Assembly (NCBI GenBank): GCA_951640195.1
Contig: OX621164.1
Coordinates: 2,771,098-2,835,097 of the forward strand
Direction: 5' to 3'
Source of the DNA: Porpolomopsis calyptriformis
Taxonomy: Eukaryota; Basidiomycota; Agaricomycetes; Agaricales; Hygrophoraceae
Length of the DNA stretch: 64,000 nucleotides
The position numbers and the translations under genes are program-made. Shown here in pieces: positions 13,254 to 24,205 of the stretch. The notes below the pieces were generated by a model. It searched no databases. It was not told the origin of the DNA and was given only the letters and a program-made list of their open reading frames with translations. Within the stretch, counting starts at the first letter, position 1; each line of letters opens with the position of its first letter.

Positions 13254-13418
13254 TGGAGCGTATCAGAATTTTACAGTAATTATGTCGAGGTCGATGAGTA
13301 AGCTTGTCATTGTCGGACTGCCACTGCCGGGTGTGAGCTGTCTTAAAGCCGTAAGACATGGGCGCACATGGGTATCCTTGAGCCCCCCAGAAGGCTGTCT
13401 TTGTTTTGAACCGCTGCC

Positions 13419-15166
13419 ATGCCTGCGCCAACTTTGCCTTCTGCGAGGGTGATCCATGTCGACACTAGGGGTGCCGTCATTCTATCTGAAGAATCTCCCG
13501 AGGTGGTGTTCAAAGAAAACTGCAAGATGGTATACTGACTGGCTGTCTAACTATAGACTCGGGACAGTCGGGGGATTTACTTTCCTAATTACATTGAACC
13601 GGTGTCTCACATTGCCGTCGATGTAAGTGTTTTATTCTCGTGTGTGTGGAGGAGGGCTGAACATGTTAGATCGGAGGATCTCTGGCCAAGGTCGTGTACT
13701 TTACTCGGTCGCCCGGGCCACCCTCTTCGCCATCGATCGCGGCTACGAGGGGATCAGACACGCCGACGACGAACCTGTCGACGTCGCCCGTGTCTGGTTC
13801 ACCACCAGCTTCTTCTTCTTCGGCGTCTCCTTTACCGACGCCTTCGGCGATAAAACAGAGTGGAGCGTTGACACCGTCGATTCTTGATCACCATCATCAT
13901 CAACAACATCATCAGATTGAGGGGCTGTCGGGGTTGAACGACCACCTGCTGAGACACTCCATTTTGCGTCGGGCGTCGCAACATTTCCCGGGTGGCTCGC
14001 TGAATTTCGAGCGGTTCGAGACGGCTAATGTCGATGGGTGCGTGGAGTTCATCCAGGCGCTGATCGAGCGGTCGGCGAAGGCGAACGGGGTGTCGATGCA
14101 GGAGATGCGGAGTGGGGTGAAGATCCTGGCCACTGGGGGAGGGGCCCACAAGTTCCACGAGGTGTTCAGCAATGCGCTGGGTGTGGAGGTGGAAAGGGAA
14201 GATGAAATGGAGTGCCTGATTGAGGGGCTGAAGTTCATCACGCTCATACCGGACGAGGTGTACTATTTCTCTGACGAGCTGATCCAGTCTGTGTCGCACC
14301 CGCCGTCAGGAAGCGAGACGGCCCCGAATCCGAACCTCGATAGGCCTGGGCCGGATGCACCGACGTATGCGGTCACGTTTGAAGGGCACCCGATGCCACA
14401 ACTGCCGTGTCTGTTGGTGAACATAGGGTCTGGTGTGTCGCTTATCAAGGTGGACGAGGACGGGGAGTACGAACGGGTGAGCGGGACCAGTCTGGGAGGG
14501 GGGACGCTATGGGGCCTGCTGAGCCTGTTGACGCCGGCTACGAATTTTGATGGTGGGTGACTGTTGTGATCGGGTGGGGAGTGTTGACGTTGACTGGTTT
14601 TAGAAATGTTGGCGCTGTCCGAAAAAGGAGATAATTCAGAGGTTGATATGCTGGTTGGGGACATTTATGGGCAAGACTATAACCGACTTGGGCTGAAATC
14701 GACGATGATCGCGAGCTCTGTGGGGAAAGTGTTCAAGAAGGGGGGGAAAAAGGCGAGCTTTTTGCCGGAAGACATCAGCCGAAGCTTGCTGTACGCGATC
14801 TCGAACAACATCGGGCAAATAGCGTGAGTGAGAATGAGTCATGTTTTTTAGTTGGTCTGACTGGAACGGACAGTTACTTGCATGCGGAAAAGTACAATGT
14901 AGACCGAATCTATTTTGGGGGGTGCTTTATTCGAGGTATGTGATCGGGAGTGGAAAAAAGGGATTAGCTGATGGAAACGTGTAGGACATGCTGCGACGAT
15001 TTCGACGCTGTCGTACGCGATCCGGTTCTGGAGTAAAGGTACGAAGAGAGCGCTATTCCTTCGACACGAAGGATTCCTGTGAGTGCACTTGTGCCTACTA
15101 CAGAATTACACTAACAGACACAGAGGCTCGATCGGTGCTTGGATCAAAAACATTGTCGAAAAGTGA
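13419..15166 (+). CDS. Pantothenate kinase (eukaryotic type II)
   Basis: Catalyses ATP-dependent phosphorylation of pantothenate, the first and controlling step of coenzyme A synthesis. The protein begins MPAPTLPSARVIHVDTRGAV. After a short exon (RGIYFPNYIEPVSHIAVD) comes the phosphate-binding loop, IAVDIGGSLAKVVYF, formed across an intron at 13623. A Ser/Pro/His-rich insert (about 13720-13915, with runs of His and Gln) separates it from the conserved core: ERFETANVDGCVEFI, ILATGGGAHKF, LLVNIGSGVSLIKV and GTSLGGGTLWGLL. The end is IYFGGCFIRGHAATISTLS then GSIGAWIKNIVEK and TGA at 15164-15166. The first intron probably runs from the GAG or GTG codon near 13503 to 13556. It lies 165 bp downstream of SEC21 on the same strand. 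Confidence 0.93.
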
Positions 15167-15299
15167 CATCATTATCTAATAGACGGCATTCCGCATTTTG
15201 ATTTTATTTTAATTATTATTTTTTTTTTTTAAATACCGTGGGAATGTTACGATCATCTTCATATAATTATATTTCCTTTGTCAGCTTTAAAACCCATTT

Positions 15300-15319
15300 A
15301 CTCACTCACTCACTCACTC
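15300..15319 (+). repeat. (ACTC)n microsatellite in the 5' leader of the homeodomain gene
   Basis: About five tandem copies of ACTC lie ten bases upstream of the start codon at 15330. It is the only clean tetranucleotide array I noticed. It probably lies in the 5' untranslated region. Confidence 0.7.
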
Positions 15320-15329
15320 CAAAACCACC

Positions 15330-16963
15330 ATGTCCTCTACCTTTCTCTCCTGGTCAAACTCTCCCCGTGTATCCCCAAATCTCCCTCAGTCAGACAATGA
15401 CCCGAAAGATCCAGAAAAAAAATCCAGACATCGTCACACTCCCTCCCAACTCGCTGCCCTCAACGAGCTTTATGACCAAACAGAGCACCCTGCCTTGGAT
15501 CAGCGCACCCACCTCGCAGAGCGTCTCGGAATGTCCGTCTTCCCTCCAATCCACCGCTCGTTTACTCACTTTTTCCCCAGGGAGACAAAGACCGTCAACG
15601 CTTGGTTCCAGAACAAAAGGGCCTCCACAAAGAAACGCTCCAGGGGTGGTCAGAGATCCGATCTTCCACACCCGCCCTCGCTCCCCGCCACCACACGCCA
15701 TCCTGAGCTCGAGGATTTTCCCGATGGCGATGACCCCCCTTTAGATAACGCCTGTCTCCTCGTCTCCTTTGGCGACACCCCCCAGCAGTCTGCCTTTTAC
15801 AAGGCCCTCGACAACTCACATCTTTTCGCAGAACCCGAAAGCATGCCCAGAAAAATGCGCATACGTCCCACCGCCCACCAGACCGAGGAGCTCAAGAGAT
15901 TATACAGCATCAATCCTCATCCGTCCAGAGAGGAAAGAGAGGATCTCGGCGAGAGGATCGGAATGTCAGTGATCCCAATCCCTCAATTTCGCTCACACAC
16001 TCATACTCCCTCTCAGGCGGTATCAAAGCATCACAAATTGGTTTCAGAATCAGCGAAGTCTCGCAAAGAAACGCAAAGAAGACGATGCCGACGCTGCGAT
16101 CACCCCTGCTCCCAAATCGTCCAAACTTGAACAATCTCGCGAGTCACGCACCTTCTCCGCTTTCCCCCCACCATCCAATCACCCATCCTTGCCACTCTCT
16201 CATTCCGTCCCCCCTCCTAAACCCCGGCCATCACATAGCGACCCTACCCGCGCCAGTACCTCCTTCCCTCTTGATCCCGCCCGAGGCTCGACGCCAACCA
16301 GAAACAAACTTCCTTACCGACGAGGCGTCGGATCCCCTTCACGTACAAGACGCACACGTCCAGAGCCATACCAGCTTGATGCTCTCAAGGACCTTTTCAC
16401 ACGTACCGCCAACCCATCCATCGAGCAGCGTTCTGCGCTAGCACTCGAGATCGGGATGTAAGTTCATTCTCTCGTCCGTATGAGACTGAGCTGACATGTT
16501 TTGGGTCCAAAGGGATATCGGCAAGGTCACTAATTGGTTCCGGAACCTCCGACAAACGGCCAGGAAGAGAGCCAAGAAGGGGGAGGGTGACGATGATGTC
16601 CACCTCCATCTACCTCTCTCGCGTTCAGGGACACCCTCTCTCAATTCCTCTTCATCTTCGTCCACGAACGAGGGCGACGATCTCATGGATCTCGATGACA
16701 ATGATTATGACACTAATTACAAACATCGTGCTCATTCTGACATGGTCAGCGATGATGAATATCAGGAGGCCGTAGCGTCATCACCCGAGTTGCTTCCTCC
16801 TCCAGTCGCATCCGCACCACCCCACCATATTCGCATGGGTCACCAACGACTCGTAGAACCCCCCTATGCGAACCCAGAGAAAGGCAATCCTGCTAGATTC
16901 TCGGATATCAAACTCGACGACGCTCTGTTACTCCTCAGTTTCCACCACCATATCGTGCATTGA
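15330..16963 (+). CDS. Protein with three homeodomains (putative transcription factor)
   Basis: Exons 15330-15532, 15581-15964, 16017-16457 and 16513-16963 join to 492 residues with the frame closing exactly. Three separate homeodomains are visible. The first (about residues 32-92) ends VNAWFQNKRASTKKR, the second (about 158-218) ends ITNWFQNQRSLAKKRK, and the third (about 305-365) ends VTNWFRNLRQTARKRAKK. All keep helix-3 Trp, Phe, Asn and Arg, so all could bind DNA. Each domain is cut by one intron in the same Met codon (phase 2) just before helix 3. A short hydrophobic motif recurs after domain one (NACLLVSF) and at the C-terminus (DDALLLLSF). Linkers are Pro/Ser-rich, with an acidic stretch before the end. 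It is not a mating-type HD1/HD2 pair by context. Targets are unknown. Confidence 0.9.
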
Positions 16964-17592
16964 TCGTACAGAGTTTGAGGTTACTTTGATCTCTTTCGTT
17001 TACTCATCTTGCGGTATAATCACCTAGTAACGTTCGGCATATCGCCGCTAATCTGTTTCTTTTTTTCTTTCCTTTTTTTTTTCTAAACAATTTTCGTTTT
17101 CTGGATTTACATTCCCCTGCCCCATTAGCCACAGCCCGTAAAGTGCATGCACTCTGTAACTCTGTCTGCTCATGTAGCCCTCATCTTGTCAATGTGATAT
17201 ACACGATATGAAATGCCAGCGCTTCACTGCCCCCATCCAATCATCAGTTTCCTTAGCGCTCCCGGGTCAAGTGCGGAAAAACATTTCCGTCCATCAGATC
17301 CACTTATGGCTGAACCATTTTTTTTCTGACATATATACATACTTGGATGCTGTTAAACGAGGAAGTAAACTGATGGCAACATATGATAAAAGAAGGGAAA
17401 ATAAGGTGATGATCTGATAACCTAATGCACCATGCAATGGCCCATGGTAATAATAAATAGGCGCGGGGTGGCGTGTCGATGAGAAGATCGATTAAAATAT
17501 AGCCCAAATATACGGCTCGTGATAGAATAAAGAAAGAAGAGAGAACGATAGGATGAAACGAAGCGATCGAGTTTGTCGAGGCAGCAAGGAAC
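16964..17592. other. Intergenic region between convergent genes
   Basis: About 630 bp between the end of the homeodomain gene and the end of the F-box-like gene, which face each other. It holds T-rich and C-poor sequence that should be the two 3' untranslated regions. I see no gene. Confidence 0.5.
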
Positions 17593-18642
17593 TCAAAAGT
17601 TCCTCAGGGTGCCTAATCGGCCGTAGTAGCAGAAGAGGATGATCAGACTGGTGATGAATGTGTTCGGGAAAGAGGCGAATGCCGAGATGTACGTGAGGCA
17701 CGCCTTTAGGAGCGCCGCACCGCCGAGCGTTGTCAGGACGCGGCGGAGGGAGGACGGATGGGAATGGGCGTATGCGGAGGAGGTGGAGGAGAAGGAGGAG
17801 GCGGCGAAGGCGGAGGGATCCATGCTGGATGCCTCGTCTGGATATTCGAAGGAGAGCCCGAGCTCACGTTCGACACGTCTCATGATGGTCGTCCGCCGCC
17901 AGAGGCCGCCAAACGGCGTCCTGTCCTCTTTGCAGGCGGCCTCTTCAGCGCGGCGGAGGGCGGACGCCAATGGGACGACGAGGACGTGCTTGCCCCGTTG
18001 GTCCCATCTGGCTAAAACGCCTTTCTTGCCCGGGGACGGGCTGCTATCGCGGAGGGGGTTGTTGCCGCGGAGGACCTCGCAGCCAAAGTCTTGCAGCACG
18101 CTGTGGACGAGGATCCAGATCGGGGGCGTTGTGGTGTTTCCGGGCGGGCCAGAGAGTGTGCGAGATCGTGCGAGGTGGATGGCTTGGTGTGAAAGATAGG
18201 ATTCGAGCCACTGATTGGCATCGATGAATTGATGTACGCCGTGGGCTGGGGCGATATCAGATGGGGTGCCAGATGAAAGATCGTGGTATTTGACGGTGGT
18301 TGAACACCCACATGGACCCGAGAAATGGGTCCATTGCCAGACATCAGCACCAAAGATGTCCTCGTTGTAGGAGATGCATTCGTCACAGAGGACGGCGCGG
18401 AAGGAGTGTTCGTATTGCGAGAGGGCCAAAGCCGAACGAACGCGAAGATGGGTGATCACGGCGGCGACGAGGTGAAAGCGAATGTGAAGGAGTAATTCGG
18501 TGGGAAGGGAAAGGATTGATTTTCGGGCAGGACGAGGTTGAGAACGCAAGATGGCGTCGAAATACTGGAGTTCTGGGGAGAGATAAGCGAGGGAAGCATG
18601 CATTATGGTGGAACGAGTGGTTGAGAGGGAGGAGGAAGACAT
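17593..18642 (-). CDS. F-box-like hypothetical protein
   Basis: Single-exon frame of 349 residues. I chose the ATG at 18642 (MSSSSLSTTRSTIMHASLAY) because an upstream extension to 18822 would overlap the end of the neighbouring E2 gene. The segment SILSLPTELLLHIRFHLVAA resembles the F-box core (LP.E.L..I), suggesting a substrate adaptor for an SCF ubiquitin ligase. Three Cys pairs follow: CDEC, and CGC inside FSGPCGCSTTVKYHD. A Ser/Pro linker, an Arg-rich region (LWRRTTIMRRVERELG) and a hydrophobic tail (FITSLIILFCYYG) close the protein, so membrane anchoring at the C-terminus is possible. It lies 64 bp downstream of the E2 gene on the same strand. The F-box reading is an inference from a short motif. 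Confidence 0.7.
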   Translation of the reverse strand: MSSSSLSTTRSTIMHASLAYLSPELQYFDAILRSQPRPARKSILSLPTELLLHIRFHLVAAVITHLRVRSALALSQYEHSFRAVLCDECISYNEDIFGADVWQWTHFSGPCGCSTTVKYHDLSSGTPSDIAPAHGVHQFIDANQWLESYLSHQAIHLARSRTLSGPPGNTTTPPIWILVHSVLQDFGCEVLRGNNPLRDSSPSPGKKGVLARWDQRGKHVLVVPLASALRRAEEAACKEDRTPFGGLWRRTTIMRRVERELGLSFEYPDEASSMDPSAFAASSFSSTSSAYAHSHPSSLRRVLTTLGGAALLKACLTYISAFASFPNTFITSLIILFCYYGRLGTLRNF

Positions 18643-18706
18643 TGAGGGGAAGGGGGAGGAGGAGGAAGAGTAAGGACAGGTTTTATTATTGTGTTTGACT
18701 AAAAAG

Positions 18707-21561
18707 TCAATAAGTACAGGACCAGCTACGAATGACCTCGATGCCAGCATGATATTCATCAAGCAAGTCAACGCTATTCGACAGCGATTCCACCTGTCCA
18801 TCCCGCGTCGTCGTTCCCGCAAAATTCGTACTGTTGATATGATACTTTCGAATCCGTGGATCCTTCGTTGCCCATTCCTGTATACTTCATCACCCAGTTT
18901 GACTCACGGAATGAAATCTTCCGTGGAACTCACCACTCTCGAATTCTTTCACCGCGGATGCCAAAGTGCGACGCAATCACATCCTAGCAACAGTTAAATC
19001 AGGAATCAGCCAATAGAAGCACCCTGCAAAGAACACCCACTCCCCAAATGCCTTCTCGGTGTTCTTCTTTCATCCACTCCACCATCGCCCATTTCACTGT
19101 TTGCAGCGCGATATTGTCGTTGTACATGTGGCTAACCTGAGCTGCCGCGTCCGCCGGTCCATGCCCGGGCCTGGCACATTAATTGGGTCAGACAAACACA
19201 CGGTGACAGCTATACACCCACTCATTGAAATAGGGCGCATCTATCAGTATCATGCTCTGTATGCTCACAAGAACTTGAAGTAAGGTAGAATTTGGAGACC
19301 ACTGTTCCTCCGGGCTATATATTACCAAGTCAACGTCCCCAAAACACGGGAGCCCATCGAACAGCTTACCGACCAGGCCATGTCCCAAGGAGTGACAAAC
19401 AAACTTTCCCATTCGAGTACAAGTTAGGATTGAATCGCACCTTTCCGTCAGCTGTCGTACGCAAATGCATCAGCGGTGGCGTGTTCGGGTACTCGATAGG
19501 CATAAAGCAGTCAAATTCAAATAAACCTCCTGCGTATGGCGTGGTCTCGGGTCCGGCAATCATAACCTTACTGCGTTGCGATTAATCCACATGTCGACCA
19601 GACAACAGAAGCAGTCACCTACATGGCATCGTTTCGAACTTCGTCTACTCGCACCCAAACCCCTGGGGGTAGACATGTCGCCATCACTGCCAGCTCTTTA
19701 ACCAAGTGTAGGCGGTTCTTGGGGTTCCTCGTCGACGACGCAGTCTGGTTGAGGTTGCTTGCAAAGTAAAAATTTGGGTACGCTAGACCCACACCGTCCT
19801 CTCCGTCCGTTGAGAGCATGACGTGTTTGAAAGCAAGGCTTTCGCAAGCGAGTGAGTATTTCTTCTCCATGCCGACAGTGGTGTCCTTGCCTTTGCCCTC
19901 ACTCTGAATGGCTTCCTCGTCCAGGCTCGGCCGGGATACGTATCCCAAGATGGTCATCGCACGTTCCATGTCGTCTCTAGCCGCAATTATGTCACCACAT
20001 AGACTCATAGCTTTCAACGCCAACTCTTCCACGTCGTTGCTACCTCCCTCGTCAGCAGAATTCATCACATGGGATGCTCCCGGAAGAAAAGCTTGACACT
20101 GCTTGGTCAGCTTTTTGAAATGATCGTAGAGCGGTGGTGCGCGTTCAATACATGCATTCTCTGTCCCTCTCGCCCAGCGGATCTCTCCATCTCTCCACAT
20201 CCACTCCTCGATACCACAACTTTTCTCCTTCTGCCAGCCACGTGTGATGAGAGCCTGAACGGTAAGTTCACAATCCGCCATTCGCCGCAACAAACCCAGC
20301 ATCGCATAATATGTCTCGCTTCGTGAAACCCAGTCCATGACGGAGTCATTGCGTAAAAGACTACCGAGTAACTCTGGCAGCTGGGAGAGTGACAACAATG
20401 GGGCCAAGGAAGGGTGCGGAAGCATATCATAAACCTGAGCAGAGTCGGCATAGGGAGAAGGCAACAGATCTGTGAGCGTGTTTAGCGCACGTGCAATGAT
20501 CTCTTCCCAGTGTGCTGCTAGCTGTTCCCTCCTTGATTCTCGGGAAGCCGGTGGTGAACGAGTACTGTTCTTGGCGCCTCTGCGCCAAAAGCCCTTGGAA
20601 CGACCATCCGAACCATAACCCGTGCCTCCCGGACCGATCAATCCAAAAGAGAATATACGCTTTTTCGTTACCGCAGCTTGCGCACGCGATATAGAAGTCG
20701 CACGCTCACCAAGATACTGTCTATCGAGGCCTCCGAGGGTTTCGAAAATGGCGATGGCGCGTCCGTTGGCGCAACAGGCTTCGACAGCACAAGTGCGGTT
20801 TCCGATACTTCCTTTGCACGACGTTGGGCAGCGAACGCGGGTGAAACATCCGCGACAATGATTTGTGCGGCAAGCAGAGCAGGGCGCGTGAAGAAGGATA
20901 GAAAGATTGGGTGGTGGATGGGACGAAAACATAACCTGGTAGATAGGTCGTCGAGTAGTTAGGTGAGAGCGCGCAAAATCCGAATAGGGTTGATACGTAC
21001 ACAACCGCGAGGAGATTTCACCGGTTTGGCACATTTTGTGCACGGGCGTTCGCAGATGAAGAGGTCACGAAATTGAAGGAGCTTTTCGTCCGGTGGCTCG
21101 TCTTCGTCTAACAAAAGACGAGGACGAGGCACGCCCACAGATAACGGAGACTCAGGGGCTGATTGTTGCAACGATGCCGCGTCGCTCGTAGTCGCAAGTT
21201 CCAATTCCTGCGCCAATCCCTCGTCTTCGTCGTCGTCAACATCAATAACTTCGGCCCCAACTGTGCTGGTACTTGCGGCACCGGTCCAATCATCTTGAAA
21301 GTTTCCTGCTAACGCCTCACTCTCCTCCTGCTCCTTTATGAATGCAAGGATCGGACCAAGGTCTTCTTCCTCGCCCTCATCGACGTCGATAACTTCCGGC
21401 CCATCAAGAGGGTGCTTGAGATGTCCTTTCCCCCCTTGATGTTGAGATAGGTGAATGTCCTCGTCCGAGTCAGGGTCGATAGTGATAATCTCTTGATGAG
21501 AGCGCTTCTCCAGTCGTTCAGAGTGATTTGAAGAGGAAAGTTTGCGTTTGGCTCTGACCAT
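18707..21561 (-). CDS. Large ubiquitin-conjugating enzyme, BIRC6/UBE2O type, with Cys-rich domain
   Basis: The N-terminus is acidic and repetitive (two copies of EVIDVD-type motifs). Next is a Cys-rich region formed across an intron (about 20790-21030): [14 protein letters not shown], then [18 protein letters not shown] and CAVEACC. Its C-x2-C and HC-x2-C spacing suggests a zinc-binding RING or IBR-like fold. A long helical middle follows. The C-terminal E2 fold carries [18 protein letters not shown], then [20 protein letters not shown] with the active Cys, then [19 protein letters not shown] and APYFNEPG, the pattern seen in BIRC6. There is no BIR repeat in what I can read. The last exons ([13 protein letters not shown], then [16 protein letters not shown]) end in TGA at 18707-18709. 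It is divergent from the lyase gene with 91 bp between starts. The E2 assignment is firm; the ligase-like role of the Cys region is inferred. Confidence 0.85.
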
Positions 21562-21652
21562 ACCTATGCTTGAGATGTGGCTCTACTCTAAGGGTAACTC
21601 GAAAGCGGTACCGCAGCCATCGTGGCGTTTTTAGACCGCGTCGTGTACGAAC
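21562..21652. promoter_or_regulatory. 91-bp bidirectional promoter, E2 / isocitrate lyase family gene
   Basis: The two start codons (21561 minus, 21653 plus) are separated by only 91 bp. Transcription start sites and control elements for both genes must be packed here or lie in the coding sequences. I see no clear TATA or CCAAT box. Confidence 0.45.
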
Positions 21653-24073
21653 ATGAACAGAGCGTTGTCCTCTCACAGCTTCAAGTGGATCAATCGTACA
21701 GCACGCGCCATTTCGTTCGCCTCTGGCAGCCTTCCACCTTCCACCCAAGAGGAAGCTATCCAGTTTGATGGACGTTCTTCAGAAATGTCCGCATTCTTTT
21801 CCAGTCCTCGATTCTCCTCCCTCCAGAGACCATACTCTCCCTCCGACGTCGTGTCCAAGCAAGGATCACTCCCTGTCCTGCCCCTGCCCTCCTCCCTCCT
21901 CGCAGACAAACTTCATGCAATCCTGTCCAAAGCCGCCGCAGACGGAAAGCCTATTCTAACCATGGGTGCCATCGATCCTGTCCAAATGACGCAGATGGCC
22001 CGACACCAGGAGGTTGTGTATGTGTCTGGCTGGGCAGCATCCAGCGTGTTAACCACCGGCAACAACGAAGTCGGGCCTGACCTTGCGCGAGTTTGCTACC
22101 ATCTTTCCCAAGATTCCTCTTACTCATTTAGTTGGCAGTGACTACCCATACACCACCGTTCCCAACCAAGTTCATCGTATTTTTCGTGCTCAACAGTTAC
22201 ACGACAGGAAGCACTACGACGAACGGATGTCATCGACGCCCGAACAGCGGGAGAAAATGGAATATGTTGACTACCTCCGTCCAATCATAGCCGACGCCGA
22301 CACAGGGTGAATACATGCCAATGTGGACCTCTACACCACACTACTGTCCTAATGCTATTTTTTTCTTTCCCCGACTGCATTCTTTGTCAGACACGGAGGC
22401 CTTTCGGCCGTTATGAAACTTGTCAAGTTGTTTGCAGAATCCGTGAATACGAGTTTCCTCCTCGTGGCCAAAATGAGGCGTGACTGATTCAAGCCCCAGG
22501 GTGCGGCTGCGATCCACTTGGAGGATCAGTTGCATGGTGGTAAAAAGGTGGGTCTTCAAATATTCCCTCGCTGCAGGGAAAACACGAAAAAAGAGTCATG
22601 TTATTCATACCAGTGTGGCCACCTTGCCGGGAAGGTCCTTGTTCCAACCTCATCCCACACGTCACGCCTGATTTCGGCGCGTTTTCAACTTGATCTCCTG
22701 AAATGTACCATGCTCCTTATCGCACGCACCGATTCAGAGTCTGCAAGATTGATTTCCTCCACGATCGACGTGGACGATCACGAATTTGTGCTGGGTACGA
22801 CCACGAGGGACGATAAAGGCCTTGCGGAGGTGCTAGCAAAGGCGGAAGTCAGAGGTGCCAGTGCAGCGGAACTCGAGCAGATTGAGAAGGAGTGGACAGA
22901 GAGCCATGACATGTGTACTTTCAACGAAGGTAAAAGTCGATCCTGAAATCCTCCTCGCACGTTGCACCCAAGGTCCTGCAAAATAGCCGTTTCAAGGGCG
23001 ATAGGACGGTCAAGTATAAACGACAAAGCCGGTGCCTATCAGCGGTACATTGAAGCAGTCTCTGGAAGGTCCAATAACGAAGCACGCGAGATTGCCAAAG
23101 ATCTGATAGGGGAAAGTGTATTTTGGGACTGGGATCGTGAGTGGTCTTATACAGCCGCGTATAAATCGCTGTTCAACGACCGTTGTCCTAGTTCCTCGTA
23201 CAAAGGAGGGATATTACCATTATGCAGGAGGCATCGATGTCCGTTGCTCTCCATCTTTGCAGTCCTCCCCCCATTGCTAATCATTTGTTCAGGCCGCCGT
23301 GAAACGTTCGATAACATTTGCTCCGCATGCAGACCTCATCTGGCTGGAAACCAAGACGCCCGATCTCGAGCAAGCGCGTTCGTTCGCCCGCAAAATTAGA
23401 GCCAAATACCCTGGAAAGTGAATACCACCTTTGCGTTCACATGTGATACCCGAAGTGAAATAAATATTTAATTAATACGCAGATGGTTCGTCTATAACCT
23501 GAGCCCAAGCTTCAACTGGTCGGCCCATGGATTCACTGGTAAGCCACTTACTATCCGCCGTAGTTCACAAGGAGTTTTACAATTGTTTCCCGACATCTCA
23601 GACATCGACCTCAAGAAATTTGTCTGGGAACTTGGCAAAGAAGGGTAAAACTGAACTCCAATTCGCAAAAGAAAAAGTGATGCCCATATGATATTTTAGA
23701 TTTGTCCTTCAGCTCATTTCGCTTGCTGGCCTGCACAGCACCGCCGTTGCGACAGGTGAGCGGGGTCGTTTCCCTTACAATATCCCTCCTCACCCCTACA
23801 CACGATTTTCGCAGCCGAGTTGGCCGAACGCTTTAAGAGGGATGGAGTACTGGCCTACGTCGAGCTCGTTCAACGCAAAGAGAAAGAAATCGGATGTGAC
23901 GTGCTCACACACCAGAAATGGCACATCTTCCTTCTATCTTATCTGAAGAGAACTAACCATTCTGTTTTTCCAGGAGCGGTGCCAACTATGTTGACCGAAT
24001 CTTGAAGTGCGTCTCATCCGGCTCTTCCAGCACATCCGCCGTCGGCAAAGATTCAACAGAACACTCATTTTGA
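21653..24073 (+). CDS. Isocitrate lyase family, probably mitochondrial 2-methylisocitrate lyase
   Basis: Isocitrate lyase family enzyme that cleaves isocitrate to succinate plus glyoxylate, or 2-methylisocitrate to succinate plus pyruvate. The N-terminus ([20 protein letters not shown]) is Arg/Ser-rich with no acids, like a mitochondrial leader; cytosolic or glyoxysomal lyases lack this. Core motifs are [35 protein letters not shown], the active-site run [20 protein letters not shown] (intron between), [23 protein letters not shown] and [16 protein letters not shown]. The variant [10 protein letters not shown], rather than QFITLAGFH, fits the methylisocitrate branch as I remember it. It would then act in the 2-methylcitrate cycle for propionyl-CoA. 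TGA is at 24071-24073. Seven or more short introns. Family certain; the substrate is my inference. Confidence 0.85.
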
Positions 24074-24205
24074 GAACGACTATCAATGCATTGTGCTTGC
24101 GAATTACATAGTATGCTACGTGCCATCCGGGAAAGCCAAAATTATGTACGTAGTGATATATATACGGTGTATAAACCGAACCAGGCAGATTAGATATACA
24201 AGAGA

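Noticed and set aside
13530..13556. 27-nt intron in pantothenate kinase
   Set aside because: Too short for a fungal intron; donors at 13503 or 13506 with the same acceptor give 51-54 nt and keep the frame.
13832..14664. Minus-strand frames opposite pantothenate kinase
   Set aside because: Antisense shadows of a conserved coding exon with biased codons.
18643..18822. 60-residue N-terminal extension of the F-box-like protein
   Set aside because: Would overlap the coding end of the E2 gene (stop at 18707-18709); the ATG at 18642 fits better.
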